IMG/VR virus record: IMGVR_UViG_3300025647_000003
Span: 1-48,680 of that record
Source: a virus
Strand: one strand, 5' to 3'
DNA length: 48,680 nt
The position numbers were made by a program, and so were the translations under genes. Under the pieces are notes generated by a model. The model was not told the DNA's origin, did not search any database, and saw nothing but the letters and a program-made list of their open reading frames with translations. Shown here in pieces: positions 39,483-46,998 of the stretch; within the stretch, counting starts at the first letter, position 1, and every line of letters begins with the position of its first letter.

Positions 39483-39579
39483 TAACTTCACAATTACTAA
39501 AACATTATTAAAAAGCCCTATTGACGGATGCCTTGTGAAGTGGCTACGTTGGTAGGGTTTTTATTTTAAATAACTTCAC
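39483..39579 (+). promoter_or_regulatory. Attenuator-like leader of the replication genes
   Basis: A hairpin (AAAAA-CCCTA 39510-39520 paired with TAGGG-TTTTT 39553-39562) acts as a terminator with a 32-base loop. The loop contains GTGAAGT (39535-39541), which can pair with TAACTTCAC upstream (39483-39491) or with the same sequence directly before the start codon (39571-39579). The competing pairings could decide between termination, sequestered start and open start. No known riboswitch class is recognised. Confidence 0.55.
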
Positions 39580-39580
39580 T

Positions 39581-40450
39581 ATGGCTAGACCTGAAAGAAA
39601 CAGTATTGATTATTTTCCTTTTTATTGCGAAGACGGTAAAAAGATGTATTATTTAGAAGAAACGTATGGTAATGATGGGTTTGCCACTTTTGTTAAATTA
39701 TTAAGAGAATTAGCGAAAACAGAATACCATTATTTAGACCTTTCAAAGAACACTACAATGATGTTTTTATCATCTAAATGTAAAGTATCAAAAGAAGTAT
39801 TAGAATCTATTATAAAAGATTTGGTTGATTTAGAAAAGTTTGACCGGATGTTGTGGTATGATAATAATATAATTTGGTGTCAAGATTTTATTGATAGTAT
39901 TCAAGATGCTTATAGTAAGAGAAAAAATAACTGTATAACTTATGACGGTTTATTACTCCTTTTAGTTAGTTTAGGGGTGCGTAAACCTATTAAAAGTAAT
40001 CTTAAAGTGGGTGTAAAACCACAAAGTATAGTAAAGGATATTAAAGAAGATAAAATAAAACTAAATGAAACTGATATTTTAGGACTTTTACTTCCAATTC
40101 ATTTAGGGTCTTTTTATAGTTGGTTAGAATATCGAAAAGAAATTAAAAAGGAAATTACAAACCTTAAAACCTTAGATGCTTTAGTTGAATCTTTTAATAA
40201 AGTAACAAAAGAATGTGCAGACTATGTAGTTAACCATTCAATTAGTAATAATTATCAAGGTTTATTTTGGGATAGTTATAAAGGTGCTAAACCGGTTGAA
40301 ATTAACAATCCAAACAACGAAAAGATAATAACTTTTCATTCAAACATTGACCGGACAAGAAAGAAGTTGCCGGAAAGTGAATTTTTATTACTCCAAGAGC
40401 GAATGATGGGTGGAGGTTACATTTATACAATTGTCGAAGATGGAAAATAA
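39581..40450 (+). CDS. DUF4373-type replication protein
   Basis: The 289-residue product begins MARPERNSIDYFPFYCEDGK, then YLEETYGNDGFATFVKLLRE, the signature of the DUF4373/Lin1244-like N-terminal domain. The protein resembles DnaD-type helicase loaders or replication initiators, and the primase-helicase gene follows with an overlap of 11 bases. The last quarter of the gene lies in a stretch rich in CCGG (from 40292). Confidence 0.8.
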   Translation: MARPERNSIDYFPFYCEDGKKMYYLEETYGNDGFATFVKLLRELAKTEYHYLDLSKNTTMMFLSSKCKVSKEVLESIIKDLVDLEKFDRMLWYDNNIIWCQDFIDSIQDAYSKRKNNCITYDGLLLLLVSLGVRKPIKSNLKVGVKPQSIVKDIKEDKIKLNETDILGLLLPIHLGSFYSWLEYRKEIKKEITNLKTLDALVESFNKVTKECADYVVNHSISNNYQGLFWDSYKGAKPVEINNPNNEKIITFHSNIDRTRKKLPESEFLLLQERMMGGGYIYTIVEDGK

Positions 40451-42311
40451 TATAAATGGATTCGAGATTGATGAGTATAACATTCATTCAATATCGACAG
40501 GTGCAAAAACCAATACGTGTCCAAAGTGTTCACATGAGCGTAAAAAGAAAACCGATAAATGTGCTTCTGTATTTTGGGATACCGGCCTATTGAGTTGTAA
40601 CCATTGCGGAGAAATAACTCAAATGCACACTTATAAAAAAAAGAATCACGATACTTTCAAAGTTTATATTAAACCGGTTTTAAAACCTAAAAGCAACATA
40701 TCACCGGTTGTTATTGATTGGTTTAAAAATCAAAGAGGTATTACTGAAAAAACATTAATTGATTGTAAGATAAGCAATAGTTCACGTTGGATGCCAAAGG
40801 CCGGCCGGGAGATACCGGTTATTGAGTTTAACTATTTCTTGTTTGGAGAACTAATTAACATCAAGTCAAGAGGTAAGAATAAAGACTTTATTTTTGAAAA
40901 GGAAGCGGAATTAATTCTTTACGGACTTGATGATATTATAGGACAAAAGGAAGTTGTATTGGTTGAGGGCGAACCGGATAAATTATCATTTTGGGAAGCC
41001 GGAATAAAAAACTGTGCTAGTGTTCCTAATGGATTTACCTTGCCCCGTCCGGATGGCTCAAGCACAATAAATCTTAATTACCTAGATGATTATTACGGAG
41101 TATTAGAACCGGTTGAAAAATTCTATTTAGCATTCGATAATGACCCGGCCGGACAAGAAGGAACAAAGGAATTTATAAGACGTTTAGGTGCTGAAAAATG
41201 TTACTTAGTTGATTTCAAAGATTGTAAAGATGCAAATGATTATTTGTTAAAATATGGCCGGGATGAATTAAAGCAATTATTAGCAGAAGCAAAGCAAGTG
41301 CCTTTAGATGGAATTATAACTATCAAAGATGTAGAGCAAGAATTAAATGATTTTTGGATTAATGGAGCGGAGCGTGGAATGACGATTGATTTACCCGGAT
41401 TCGATAACATGGCTTCATTCGTTTATAAACAACACACTCTTTTAGTTTCTGCTCCCGGTTCAGGAAAGTCTGACTTAATAGATCATATTGTTTGCCGGTT
41501 AGCAATAAAATACGGTTGCCGTGTTGGTATTTGTTCAACTGAAAATAAACCGGAACTATTTCATTATGACAAGATATTTAAAAAGATTCATGGATTAAGG
41601 CCAACGGCCAACACTATTAACTCACCTCTAGTAATTAAATCAAAGGAATTTATAAATGACCATTTTTATCATGTAGATGTAACCGGCCGGTATTATTTAG
41701 AAGATGTTTTAGATAAATTTGTAGAGTTAATTAAAAGAAAGGGTTGCCGGGTGTTTGTACTTGACCCATTTAATAAGATTAATTTAAAGAATTTCAGCCG
41801 GTCAGATATAAATGCTTATACAGCTGAGTATCATCAAATCTTAGATGCGTTTGAGCAAAAGTGGGATTGTCATATATTTTTAGTTGTTCACCCGGTTAAA
41901 CTACCAAACAAAGAAGGGAGTACTAAAACCTATCAAATGCCTAATGCTTATCACATAAAAGGTGGTGGAGAGCATTTCGATATGAGTTATAATATACTTG
42001 GAATGGTTCGAGATTATGAGCATAATATGGTTCAAATTAGAACACTTAAATGGAAATTCCAACATTTAGGAACAACCGGACAAGACATTTGGGTAGGATG
42101 GAATATTAACAACGGACGATATACTGAACCGGATAACTATTGGGATGATAACTGTGGATACCCGGCAGATATAACTTGGAAGAACAACAGTTGGATAAAT
42201 GAAAAATATACACCGGCCGAACCCGAACAGATAGAAGTATTTGAAGCTGCAATAAAACCAAATAGCGAGTTTGATTGGTTAGACGGTAAAGGCGGAGAGA
42301 TAGAATTTTAA
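40440..42311 (+). CDS. Primase-helicase (Toprim plus DnaB-like)
   Basis: I start at ATG 40440, 10 codons inside the longer frame; this gives 623 residues. Zinc finger CPKC and CNHC (27-56), Toprim EGEPDKLSFWEAG (Glu176) and AFDNDPAGQ (Asp233, Asp235), then a RecA-fold helicase with APGSGKSD (Walker A, Lys343) and a Walker B LDPFNK near 445. The architecture is that of T7 gp4/Twinkle-type enzymes. The gene is saturated with CCGG sites (about 27), unlike the rest of the genome. Confidence 0.93.
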   Translation: MENNINGFEIDEYNIHSISTGAKTNTCPKCSHERKKKTDKCASVFWDTGLLSCNHCGEITQMHTYKKKNHDTFKVYIKPVLKPKSNISPVVIDWFKNQRGITEKTLIDCKISNSSRWMPKAGREIPVIEFNYFLFGELINIKSRGKNKDFIFEKEAELILYGLDDIIGQKEVVLVEGEPDKLSFWEAGIKNCASVPNGFTLPRPDGSSTINLNYLDDYYGVLEPVEKFYLAFDNDPAGQEGTKEFIRRLGAEKCYLVDFKDCKDANDYLLKYGRDELKQLLAEAKQVPLDGIITIKDVEQELNDFWINGAERGMTIDLPGFDNMASFVYKQHTLLVSAPGSGKSDLIDHIVCRLAIKYGCRVGICSTENKPELFHYDKIFKKIHGLRPTANTINSPLVIKSKEFINDHFYHVDVTGRYYLEDVLDKFVELIKRKGCRVFVLDPFNKINLKNFSRSDINAYTAEYHQILDAFEQKWDCHIFLVVHPVKLPNKEGSTKTYQMPNAYHIKGGGEHFDMSYNILGMVRDYEHNMVQIRTLKWKFQHLGTTGQDIWVGWNINNGRYTEPDNYWDDNCGYPADITWKNNSWINEKYTPAEPEQIEVFEAAIKPNSEFDWLDGKGGEIEF

Positions 42312-42382
42312 GAGAGCGACTACTAGAAGCGGAAAGCCTAGTGTCTAAATATAACTTAACACAAAAAAATAACTTTTAAAAC

Positions 42383-42412
42383 TTGTTTAATTAAATAACT
42401 TGATTAACTTTG
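42383..42412 (+). promoter_or_regulatory. Promoter of the methyltransferase gene
   Basis: TTGTTTAATTAAA as -33 box, 19 bases from TTG, then TAACTTTG. A perfect activator element is not found upstream; only TCTAAATA (42343-42350), a possible half site, lies 30 bases away. Confidence 0.82.
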
Positions 42413-42431
42413 TAAAAACAAAATTAAAATT

Positions 42432-43823
42432 ATGTTCGATAAAGAATTTTACCCAACGCCACTAGAAGTAATCCAATCAATGGGTTTCGATTGCTACGAT
42501 AAAGTATGTTTAGAGCCTTCAAGCGGAAAAGGTGATATAATTGATTACTTAAAAGAAAATGGAGCAAAAGAGGTATTGTGTGTTGAAAAACAATATGACT
42601 TATCTATACTTTCAGCAGCAAAAGGAGATTTAATAGGACGTGATTTTTTTGATATAACGCCTGAACAGATTAGTCACGTAGACTTAATTATAATGAATCC
42701 ACCATTTAGCAATGCCGATAAACATATCAATCATGCGTGGGAGATTGCTCCTGATGGCTGTGAGATTTATGCGTTATGTAATTATGAAACGGTTGTAAAC
42801 GATAGAGGGTGGGCAAGATCAACACTATTAAAAACAATTGAAAATTATGGTCTTGCGATTAATTTAGGTGATGTATTTTCAGTAGCAGAACGAAAGACGG
42901 ATGTAAATATTGGATTGGTTAAACTTTTTAAACCAAAATGTACAAGTGATACAGATTTTGAAGGATTTTTCATAGAGGATGACGAATTAGAAAGAGATGC
43001 TGACGGTATTATGCGGTTTAATGAAGTTAGAGCTGTTGTGAATACTTACGTTAGTGCTGTAAAGTCATTTGATAAGATTAATGATTTAGTCGAACAATTG
43101 AACCACACTACTAAATTTATTGGTATGGACGGTATTACGTTTAATTTTCAATCAAAGTCAGAAAACTATAACCTTACTACAAAAGAAGCCTATTCTAAAA
43201 TGTTGCAGAAAAAAGGGTGGAATTATGTAATTGATAAAATGGGTATAAGAAAATTCACCACTTCTGAAATGATGAAAGATATTAATTCGTTTGTAGAGAA
43301 TCAGCAAAAATACCCTTTTACCATGAAAAATATATATCACATGATTGATATGATTATACAAACTAAAGGGCAACAATTCAATAAGGCTTTAGTGTTATCT
43401 GTTGACCAATTAACAGCTCATGTGAAAGAAAATAGATTTGGAGTTGAAGGCTGGAAAACTAATTCAGGTCACATGATAAATAAAAAAATAATAATACCTA
43501 ATATTTTTGAACGTGGGTGGGGTAATTCAAATTCAATCACAGTTAGATATGATGGACATTATCGAGAACGTTTAAATGATTTAGTAAAAGTAATATGTAA
43601 TATTGAAGGCGTTAATTATGATGATATAGGTGATGTTTATCAATTTCAAGTTAACGGAAGTAGATCATTATTAACTAACGGATGGTATGATTGGGGATTC
43701 TTTGAAATGAAAGGATTTTACAAAGGAACAATGCACTTAAAATTTAAAGATGAGCAAGTTTGGGCAAGATTAAATAGAGCATACGCAAAGGTTAAAGGGT
43801 TTAATTTACCTGAAAAAATATAG
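42432..43823 (+). CDS. N6-adenine methyltransferase with DUF4942
   Basis: The 463-residue product has an N-terminal class I SAM-dependent methyltransferase: FYPTP at 6-10, motif I CLEPSSGKGDI (26-36) and catalytic NPPF (89-92). The C-terminal two-thirds (from about 200) correspond to a DUF4942-type domain, with aromatic-rich segments at the end. Probable adenine-N6 methylation of phage DNA to resist host restriction or to mark daughter strands. Target sequence unknown. Early gene with its own promoter. Confidence 0.85.
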   Translation: MFDKEFYPTPLEVIQSMGFDCYDKVCLEPSSGKGDIIDYLKENGAKEVLCVEKQYDLSILSAAKGDLIGRDFFDITPEQISHVDLIIMNPPFSNADKHINHAWEIAPDGCEIYALCNYETVVNDRGWARSTLLKTIENYGLAINLGDVFSVAERKTDVNIGLVKLFKPKCTSDTDFEGFFIEDDELERDADGIMRFNEVRAVVNTYVSAVKSFDKINDLVEQLNHTTKFIGMDGITFNFQSKSENYNLTTKEAYSKMLQKKGWNYVIDKMGIRKFTTSEMMKDINSFVENQQKYPFTMKNIYHMIDMIIQTKGQQFNKALVLSVDQLTAHVKENRFGVEGWKTNSGHMINKKIIIPNIFERGWGNSNSITVRYDGHYRERLNDLVKVICNIEGVNYDDIGDVYQFQVNGSRSLLTNGWYDWGFFEMKGFYKGTMHLKFKDEQVWARLNRAYAKVKGFNLPEKI

Positions 43824-43853
43824 TGTTTAATTATATTATTATACGTACATTTG
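43823..43853 (+). promoter_or_regulatory. Promoter of the small early gene operon at 43.9 kb
   Basis: GTGTTTAATTATA, 20 bases from GTG, then TACATTTG. The -33 box overlaps the stop codon of the methyltransferase gene. No activator element is seen. Confidence 0.72.
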
Positions 43854-43867
43854 ATAAAATTAAGATT

Positions 43868-43978
43868 ATGAAAAATAAAGTGTTGCAATACGAAGTAAAT
43901 ATTGGTAAATATTGGTTGTCAATATCTAACGTTGGGTACTCATATTTTAAAGGAGAAAAAAGAGTTATTAAAAATTAA
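43868..43978 (+). CDS. Small hypothetical protein (36 aa)
   Basis: The ATG (context AGATTATG) lies about 15 bases after the predicted -7 box. The product starts MKNKVLQYEVNIGKYWLSIS, basic with a small aromatic core, and ends in KRVIKN. It is the first gene of this operon and is in the right place to be a leader or small regulator. Confidence 0.55.
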   Translation: MKNKVLQYEVNIGKYWLSISNVGYSYFKGEKRVIKN

Positions 43979-43982
43979 GATT

Positions 43983-44216
43983 ATGACAGAGAAAAAAATC
44001 GAGTACTTGCAAACATTACAGGAAGAGATTGAGTTTACACTTGGATTAAATCCAACTTTACAAGACTCAAGTCTTCAACTTGACACAATAGCTGGAACAT
44101 TTACTTATAAAACAATTCAATTTGAATTAATGATTGATGTTTATAGGTTTTTAGCACACTACGGAGCACACTTATATAGATATGGGCAAGAACAAGTTCT
44201 AATTTTAAAAGACTAA
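43983..44216 (+). CDS. Small hypothetical protein (77 aa)
   Basis: I use the ATG in the context AAGATTATG; a longer frame from 43902 overlaps the previous small gene. The product begins MTEKKIEYLQTLQEEIEFTL and is a mix of helices and short strands with a conserved-looking TIAGTFTYKTIQFEL. Unknown function. Confidence 0.65.
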   Translation: MTEKKIEYLQTLQEEIEFTLGLNPTLQDSSLQLDTIAGTFTYKTIQFELMIDVYRFLAHYGAHLYRYGQEQVLILKD

Positions 44217-44222
44217 AAGATT

Positions 44223-44525
44223 ATGAAAGCAGAAGAATATTTTGAAAAAGAATATGGAAAAGATCATTTAGTTATGGTCGCTAAAATGGAGGATTTTGTT
44301 TCTTTATATGCATTAATAGAAGAATACGCAAATCAATCAAAATGGATAAGCGTAGATAGTCCTCCTGAGGCATCTATAACGTCATGTCTAATTGCTTTAG
44401 AGAATAAATCAGTTTTTGAGGGTTTCTATTCAAGCTTTAGCAAAAGATTTTTTAGTATTTTGCACGGTGAATTTGTGATAGAAAACCCACCAACTCATTG
44501 GCGGACATTGCCCGAAGCACCATGA
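44223..44525 (+). CDS. DUF551 family protein
   Basis: The 100-residue product has a helical N-terminus (MKAEEYFEKEYGKDHLVMVA) and a C-terminal DUF551 domain: KWISVDSPPEASITSCLIAL through PPTHWRTLPEAP, matching the WISVxxxxPE...THWMPLPEPP layout. The function of DUF551 is not known; such proteins are common in phages. A truncated relative of the N-terminus is encoded at 47475-47588. Confidence 0.8.
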   Translation: MKAEEYFEKEYGKDHLVMVAKMEDFVSLYALIEEYANQSKWISVDSPPEASITSCLIALENKSVFEGFYSSFSKRFFSILHGEFVIENPPTHWRTLPEAP

Positions 44526-44569
44526 AATTTGACACTTACAAATCATTCGACAAAAACAAAGCAATATGA
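44522..44569 (+). CDS. Micro-ORF (15 aa) linking two genes
   Basis: MKFDTYKSFDKNKAI overlaps the stop of the upstream gene by four bases (ATGA) and the start of the next gene by four bases. It may only pass ribosomes on to the next gene. Confidence 0.3.
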   Translation: MKFDTYKSFDKNKAI

Positions 44570-44922
44570 ATATATTAAGACAATGCACTTTAACACGTGC
44601 GAACAGACGAGCAGATAAAAGCGTATCACTTACGTTTGTAACTGAATTAGAACAATCCTCTGATGAGTTTATGGAGATCGACAAGGTTCTAAACAACAAC
44701 GGACTTTTATACTTTAAGAGTTACGGAGAATTGACAACGGCAGAGATGAAAGAACTTGACAGCATAGATATTGAGGTTAACGGTAAGACGAAAGGGCAAC
44801 GATTAAGAAATGCGTTATTTGTACTTTGGAAAACAACCAACCCAATAATGAGCAAAGAAGAGTTTTATTCAACTCAAATGGAGAAGTTTATAAACCATGT
44901 TACAGATCAGATACCGCAATAA
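44566..44922 (+). CDS. Hypothetical conserved early protein
   Basis: The 118-residue product begins MNILRQCTLTRANRRADKSV and has SLTFVTELEQSSDEFMEIDK, a pattern (RRADKSVSLxFxTxxEQ) I associate with a common family of Bacteroidota phage early proteins. It is helical in the second half. No known activity. Confidence 0.68.
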   Translation: MNILRQCTLTRANRRADKSVSLTFVTELEQSSDEFMEIDKVLNNNGLLYFKSYGELTTAEMKELDSIDIEVNGKTKGQRLRNALFVLWKTTNPIMSKEEFYSTQMEKFINHVTDQIPQ

Positions 44923-45015
44923 TTGACAAAGAGATTGAAAGGAATAAAGAGCATTTATAATGGTAAGAATAAAATTGCGTTTTAATGAAATTTATTTAGT
45001 GTTATAACATTTTGT

Positions 45016-45276
45016 ATGGACTTAGGAGGAAGAATTAATTATGCGCCAACTGACACGCTTAACGGGTATAAACGTTGGACACCGAAAAAAGATAAGATTT
45101 TGATTAGGATTTATGAACAACCTAATAAGACTTATTCAATTAAGAAAAAAGAACTAATAGCTGAATTTCAAAGGAAAAATCTTTGGAGTTTAATATCTTA
45201 TTCAAGCGCATTAGCACGATATTATAAATTAAGAAACGCTATCAAGTTAACTCAGCAGGAATACAATTTGTTATAA
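45016..45276 (+). CDS. Hypothetical small protein, possible DNA-binding
   Basis: The 86-residue product is basic and contains KRWTPKKDKILIRIYEQPNK followed by a helical region (SIKKKELIAEFQRKNLWSLI) and SALARYYKLR, which would fit a winged-helix-like or SANT/Myb-type fold. It could be a phage regulator. The 93 bases before it hold no clear promoter. Confidence 0.55.
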   Translation: MDLGGRINYAPTDTLNGYKRWTPKKDKILIRIYEQPNKTYSIKKKELIAEFQRKNLWSLISYSSALARYYKLRNAIKLTQQEYNLL

Positions 45277-45359
45277 CACATTAGTAAAAAGACGTCTTTA
45301 GATACTTTTTAAAAATAGTTATCAAACGTTTCAATGTTTAACTTAATAAAACAATAATT

Positions 45360-45566
45360 ATGATAAAAGAAAAATTAATACAAGCAAACGGATTGATAGG
45401 TGTTATTGATGACATTGAATCTGAAAAAAGTATGATAAATAAACTTAACCAAAAAAACAATTTGGAAGGTTTGAGCCGCGAAGAAATCACTGGACTCATA
45501 GCTATAGCTAAAAAAAATATAGATTATGTCTTAATAATTTTAAATAAAGAATTTGATGAATTATAA
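45360..45566 (+). CDS. Small coiled-coil protein, copy A
   Basis: This 68-residue helical protein shares with copy B (46125-46331) the core IESEKS, KLNQKN, EGLS-EEI and the last five residues EFDEL. The two flank the ninG gene and also match at the DNA level (for example ATTGAATCTGAAAAAAG), so they arose by duplication. Function unknown. Confidence 0.7.
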   Translation: MIKEKLIQANGLIGVIDDIESEKSMINKLNQKNNLEGLSREEITGLIAIAKKNIDYVLIILNKEFDEL

Positions 45567-45570
45567 ATAA

Positions 45571-46128
45571 ATGACTAAGCTAAACAAACGAAAGTGTGTA
45601 AACTGTGGCGAGGTATTCCAAAAGTTAAAACCTTTGCAGAATGTCTGCGATCACATTTGCGCTATCGAACACGCTCAAGCGTTAAGGGAGAAAAAAGAGA
45701 AACGAGAATGGCAGAAAGAGAAAGCGATCCGAAAAGAGAAGCTAAAAACTAAGAGTGATTACGAAAAGGAGTTGCAGATAATTTTTAACGAGTACATAAG
45801 AGAGCGAGACAAAGGACAACCATGTATAAGTTGTGGCGCGCCTTACGGAACATACAAAGGTCACGCTTCACACTACTATCCTTCGGGGTCAAACAAGAAT
45901 ATAACTTTTAACGAATTGAACGTTCATTTAAGTTGTGATCACTGCAACGTCTTTCTACATGGCAATTTAATAGCCTATACGGAACGTTTACCACTTCGGA
46001 TAGGTATAGAGTCATTTGAAGAATTAAAACGCCTTAAAAACGTTCCTATGCATTATTCGATACCTGAATTGATAGAATTAAAAGTAATTTATAAAGAGAA
46101 GATTAGAAAACTAAAACAAAAATTATGA
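45571..46128 (+). CDS. ninG: NinG-like recombination protein
   Basis: This 185-residue protein matches the NinG/Rap family, which acts in phage recombination, probably as a Holliday-junction or flap endonuclease. Two zinc-binding clusters are visible: CVNCG and CDHICAIEH near residues 9-34, and CISCGAPYGTYKGHASHYYP followed by HLSCDHCN in the C-terminal half. The middle is a charged coiled coil. It sits between the two copies of the small coiled-coil gene. Confidence 0.88.
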   Translation: MTKLNKRKCVNCGEVFQKLKPLQNVCDHICAIEHAQALREKKEKREWQKEKAIRKEKLKTKSDYEKELQIIFNEYIRERDKGQPCISCGAPYGTYKGHASHYYPSGSNKNITFNELNVHLSCDHCNVFLHGNLIAYTERLPLRIGIESFEELKRLKNVPMHYSIPELIELKVIYKEKIRKLKQKL

Positions 46129-46331
46129 AACAGGAACAGTTAACTAAAGCAATTTTATTGAGAAGTGAGATAGATAAGATTGAATCTGAAAAAAGCAGGA
46201 TAAGTAAACTAAACCAAAAAAACAAGAATGAGGGTTTGAGCTGCGAAGAAATTGATGAGCTTATAATTATAGCTAACTCTAATACTAATTATGCTTTAAA
46301 AGTTTTTCAAAAAGAATTTGATGAACTGTAA
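46125..46331 (+). CDS. Small coiled-coil protein, copy B
   Basis: This 68-residue paralogue of copy A shares the core IESEKS, KLNQKN, EGLS-EEI and the last five residues EFDEL. It overlaps the ninG stop by four bases, so it is coupled to it. The pair may have arisen as a tandem duplication around ninG or through insertion of ninG between them. Confidence 0.7.
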   Translation: MKQEQLTKAILLRSEIDKIESEKSRISKLNQKNKNEGLSCEEIDELIIIANSNTNYALKVFQKEFDEL

Positions 46332-46342
46332 AAATAATTTCT

Positions 46343-46363
46343 TATTTAGAATGAATATAAATA
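46343..46363 (+). promoter_or_regulatory. Upstream activator-type element, site 6
   Basis: TATTTAGAATGA-A-TATAAATA, 31 bases upstream of ATTG of the promoter. This is one more helical turn than at sites 2 and 3. Confidence 0.78.
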
Positions 46364-46394
46364 AGCGATAAAACTAAAAAAACTTTATCTTTTT

Positions 46395-46426
46395 ATTGTT
46401 TAATTAAAGCATAGTCCGTAGATTTG
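46395..46426 (+). promoter_or_regulatory. Rightward promoter at 46.4 kb
   Basis: ATTGTTTAATTAAA, 20 bases from TTG, TAGATTTG. It drives the last group of small early genes. Confidence 0.85.
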
Positions 46427-46455
46427 GACCAAGAAACAAAACAAAAAATAAGATT

Positions 46456-46689
46456 ATGATAGCTTTTAATACATTACTGAACGAAAGTCACGAAGGTAGA
46501 TTTGTTGTAGAACCTAATGAATTAACAGAAATTCATGTAGACTATATAAAAATGGAAATCTCCGTTTTTTATTATAGAACTAAAAAACAAATAACACCTG
46601 AAAAAAAAGAGGTATTTACATCATTAGCGGGAATGTTTGGAAGACAAACAGTTGAGGAAAAATTTAATGAAATAATTAAGCTATTTTAA
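46456..46689 (+). CDS. Small hypothetical protein (77 aa)
   Basis: Product begins MIAFNTLLNESHEGRFVVEP, contains a beta-rich segment (IHVDYIKMEISVFYYRTKKQ) and ends in a helix with FNEIIKLF. First gene after the promoter. No motif recognised. Confidence 0.65.
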   Translation: MIAFNTLLNESHEGRFVVEPNELTEIHVDYIKMEISVFYYRTKKQITPEKKEVFTSLAGMFGRQTVEEKFNEIIKLF

Positions 46690-46709
46690 TATAAAACTAA
46701 CAAAATATT

Positions 46710-46931
46710 ATGAAACTAGAATCAAAGATTACCTTAGTCTTTAAGAATAAAGAAGGTAAGAAATTAGAACTACAAACTACTGTAAAAGATATGTTGGAAA
46801 GAACATTAGAAGACTTTTACGAAGATTTAGAATCTGAATGCACAAGTGCAAGTTGTAATAATGAAAGTCAAAACTTTTGCGATTGTGTAGCTATGTATGA
46901 AGATTATGAGATTTTTGAAGTAGTGTTGTAG
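46710..46931 (+). CDS. Small Cys-rich hypothetical protein (73 aa)
   Basis: The product has a beta-rich start (KLESKITLVFKNKEGKKLEL) and a Cys-rich acidic C-terminal half with ECTSASCNNESQNFCDCVAM, so four or five cysteines may bind metal. Unknown function. A strong hairpin follows the stop. Confidence 0.65.
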   Translation: MKLESKITLVFKNKEGKKLELQTTVKDMLERTLEDFYEDLESECTSASCNNESQNFCDCVAMYEDYEIFEVVL

Positions 46932-46947
46932 ATAACGAATAAATTAT

Positions 46948-46981
46948 ACCAACCTCGCTACTAACCTAGCGGGGATTTGGT
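46948..46981 (+). other. Strong intercistronic RNA hairpin
   Basis: ACCAA-CCTCGCTA pairs with TAGCGGGG-(AT)-TTGGT, 13 bp in all with one two-base bulge and a six-base loop. It lies between two genes of the same direction and is followed by an A-rich stretch instead of T residues, so it is not a terminator. It could stabilise the upstream message or protect it from nucleases. The sequence CCTCGCTACTAAC recurs in the terminator region at 27161-27173 (minus strand). Confidence 0.55.
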
Positions 46982-46998
46982 GGTAAAAAACAAAAATT

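Noticed and set aside
42341-42361. Seventh copy of the 21-bp promoter element before the methyltransferase gene
   Set aside because: Only TCTAAATA matches; the other half is absent, so it is at most a half site.
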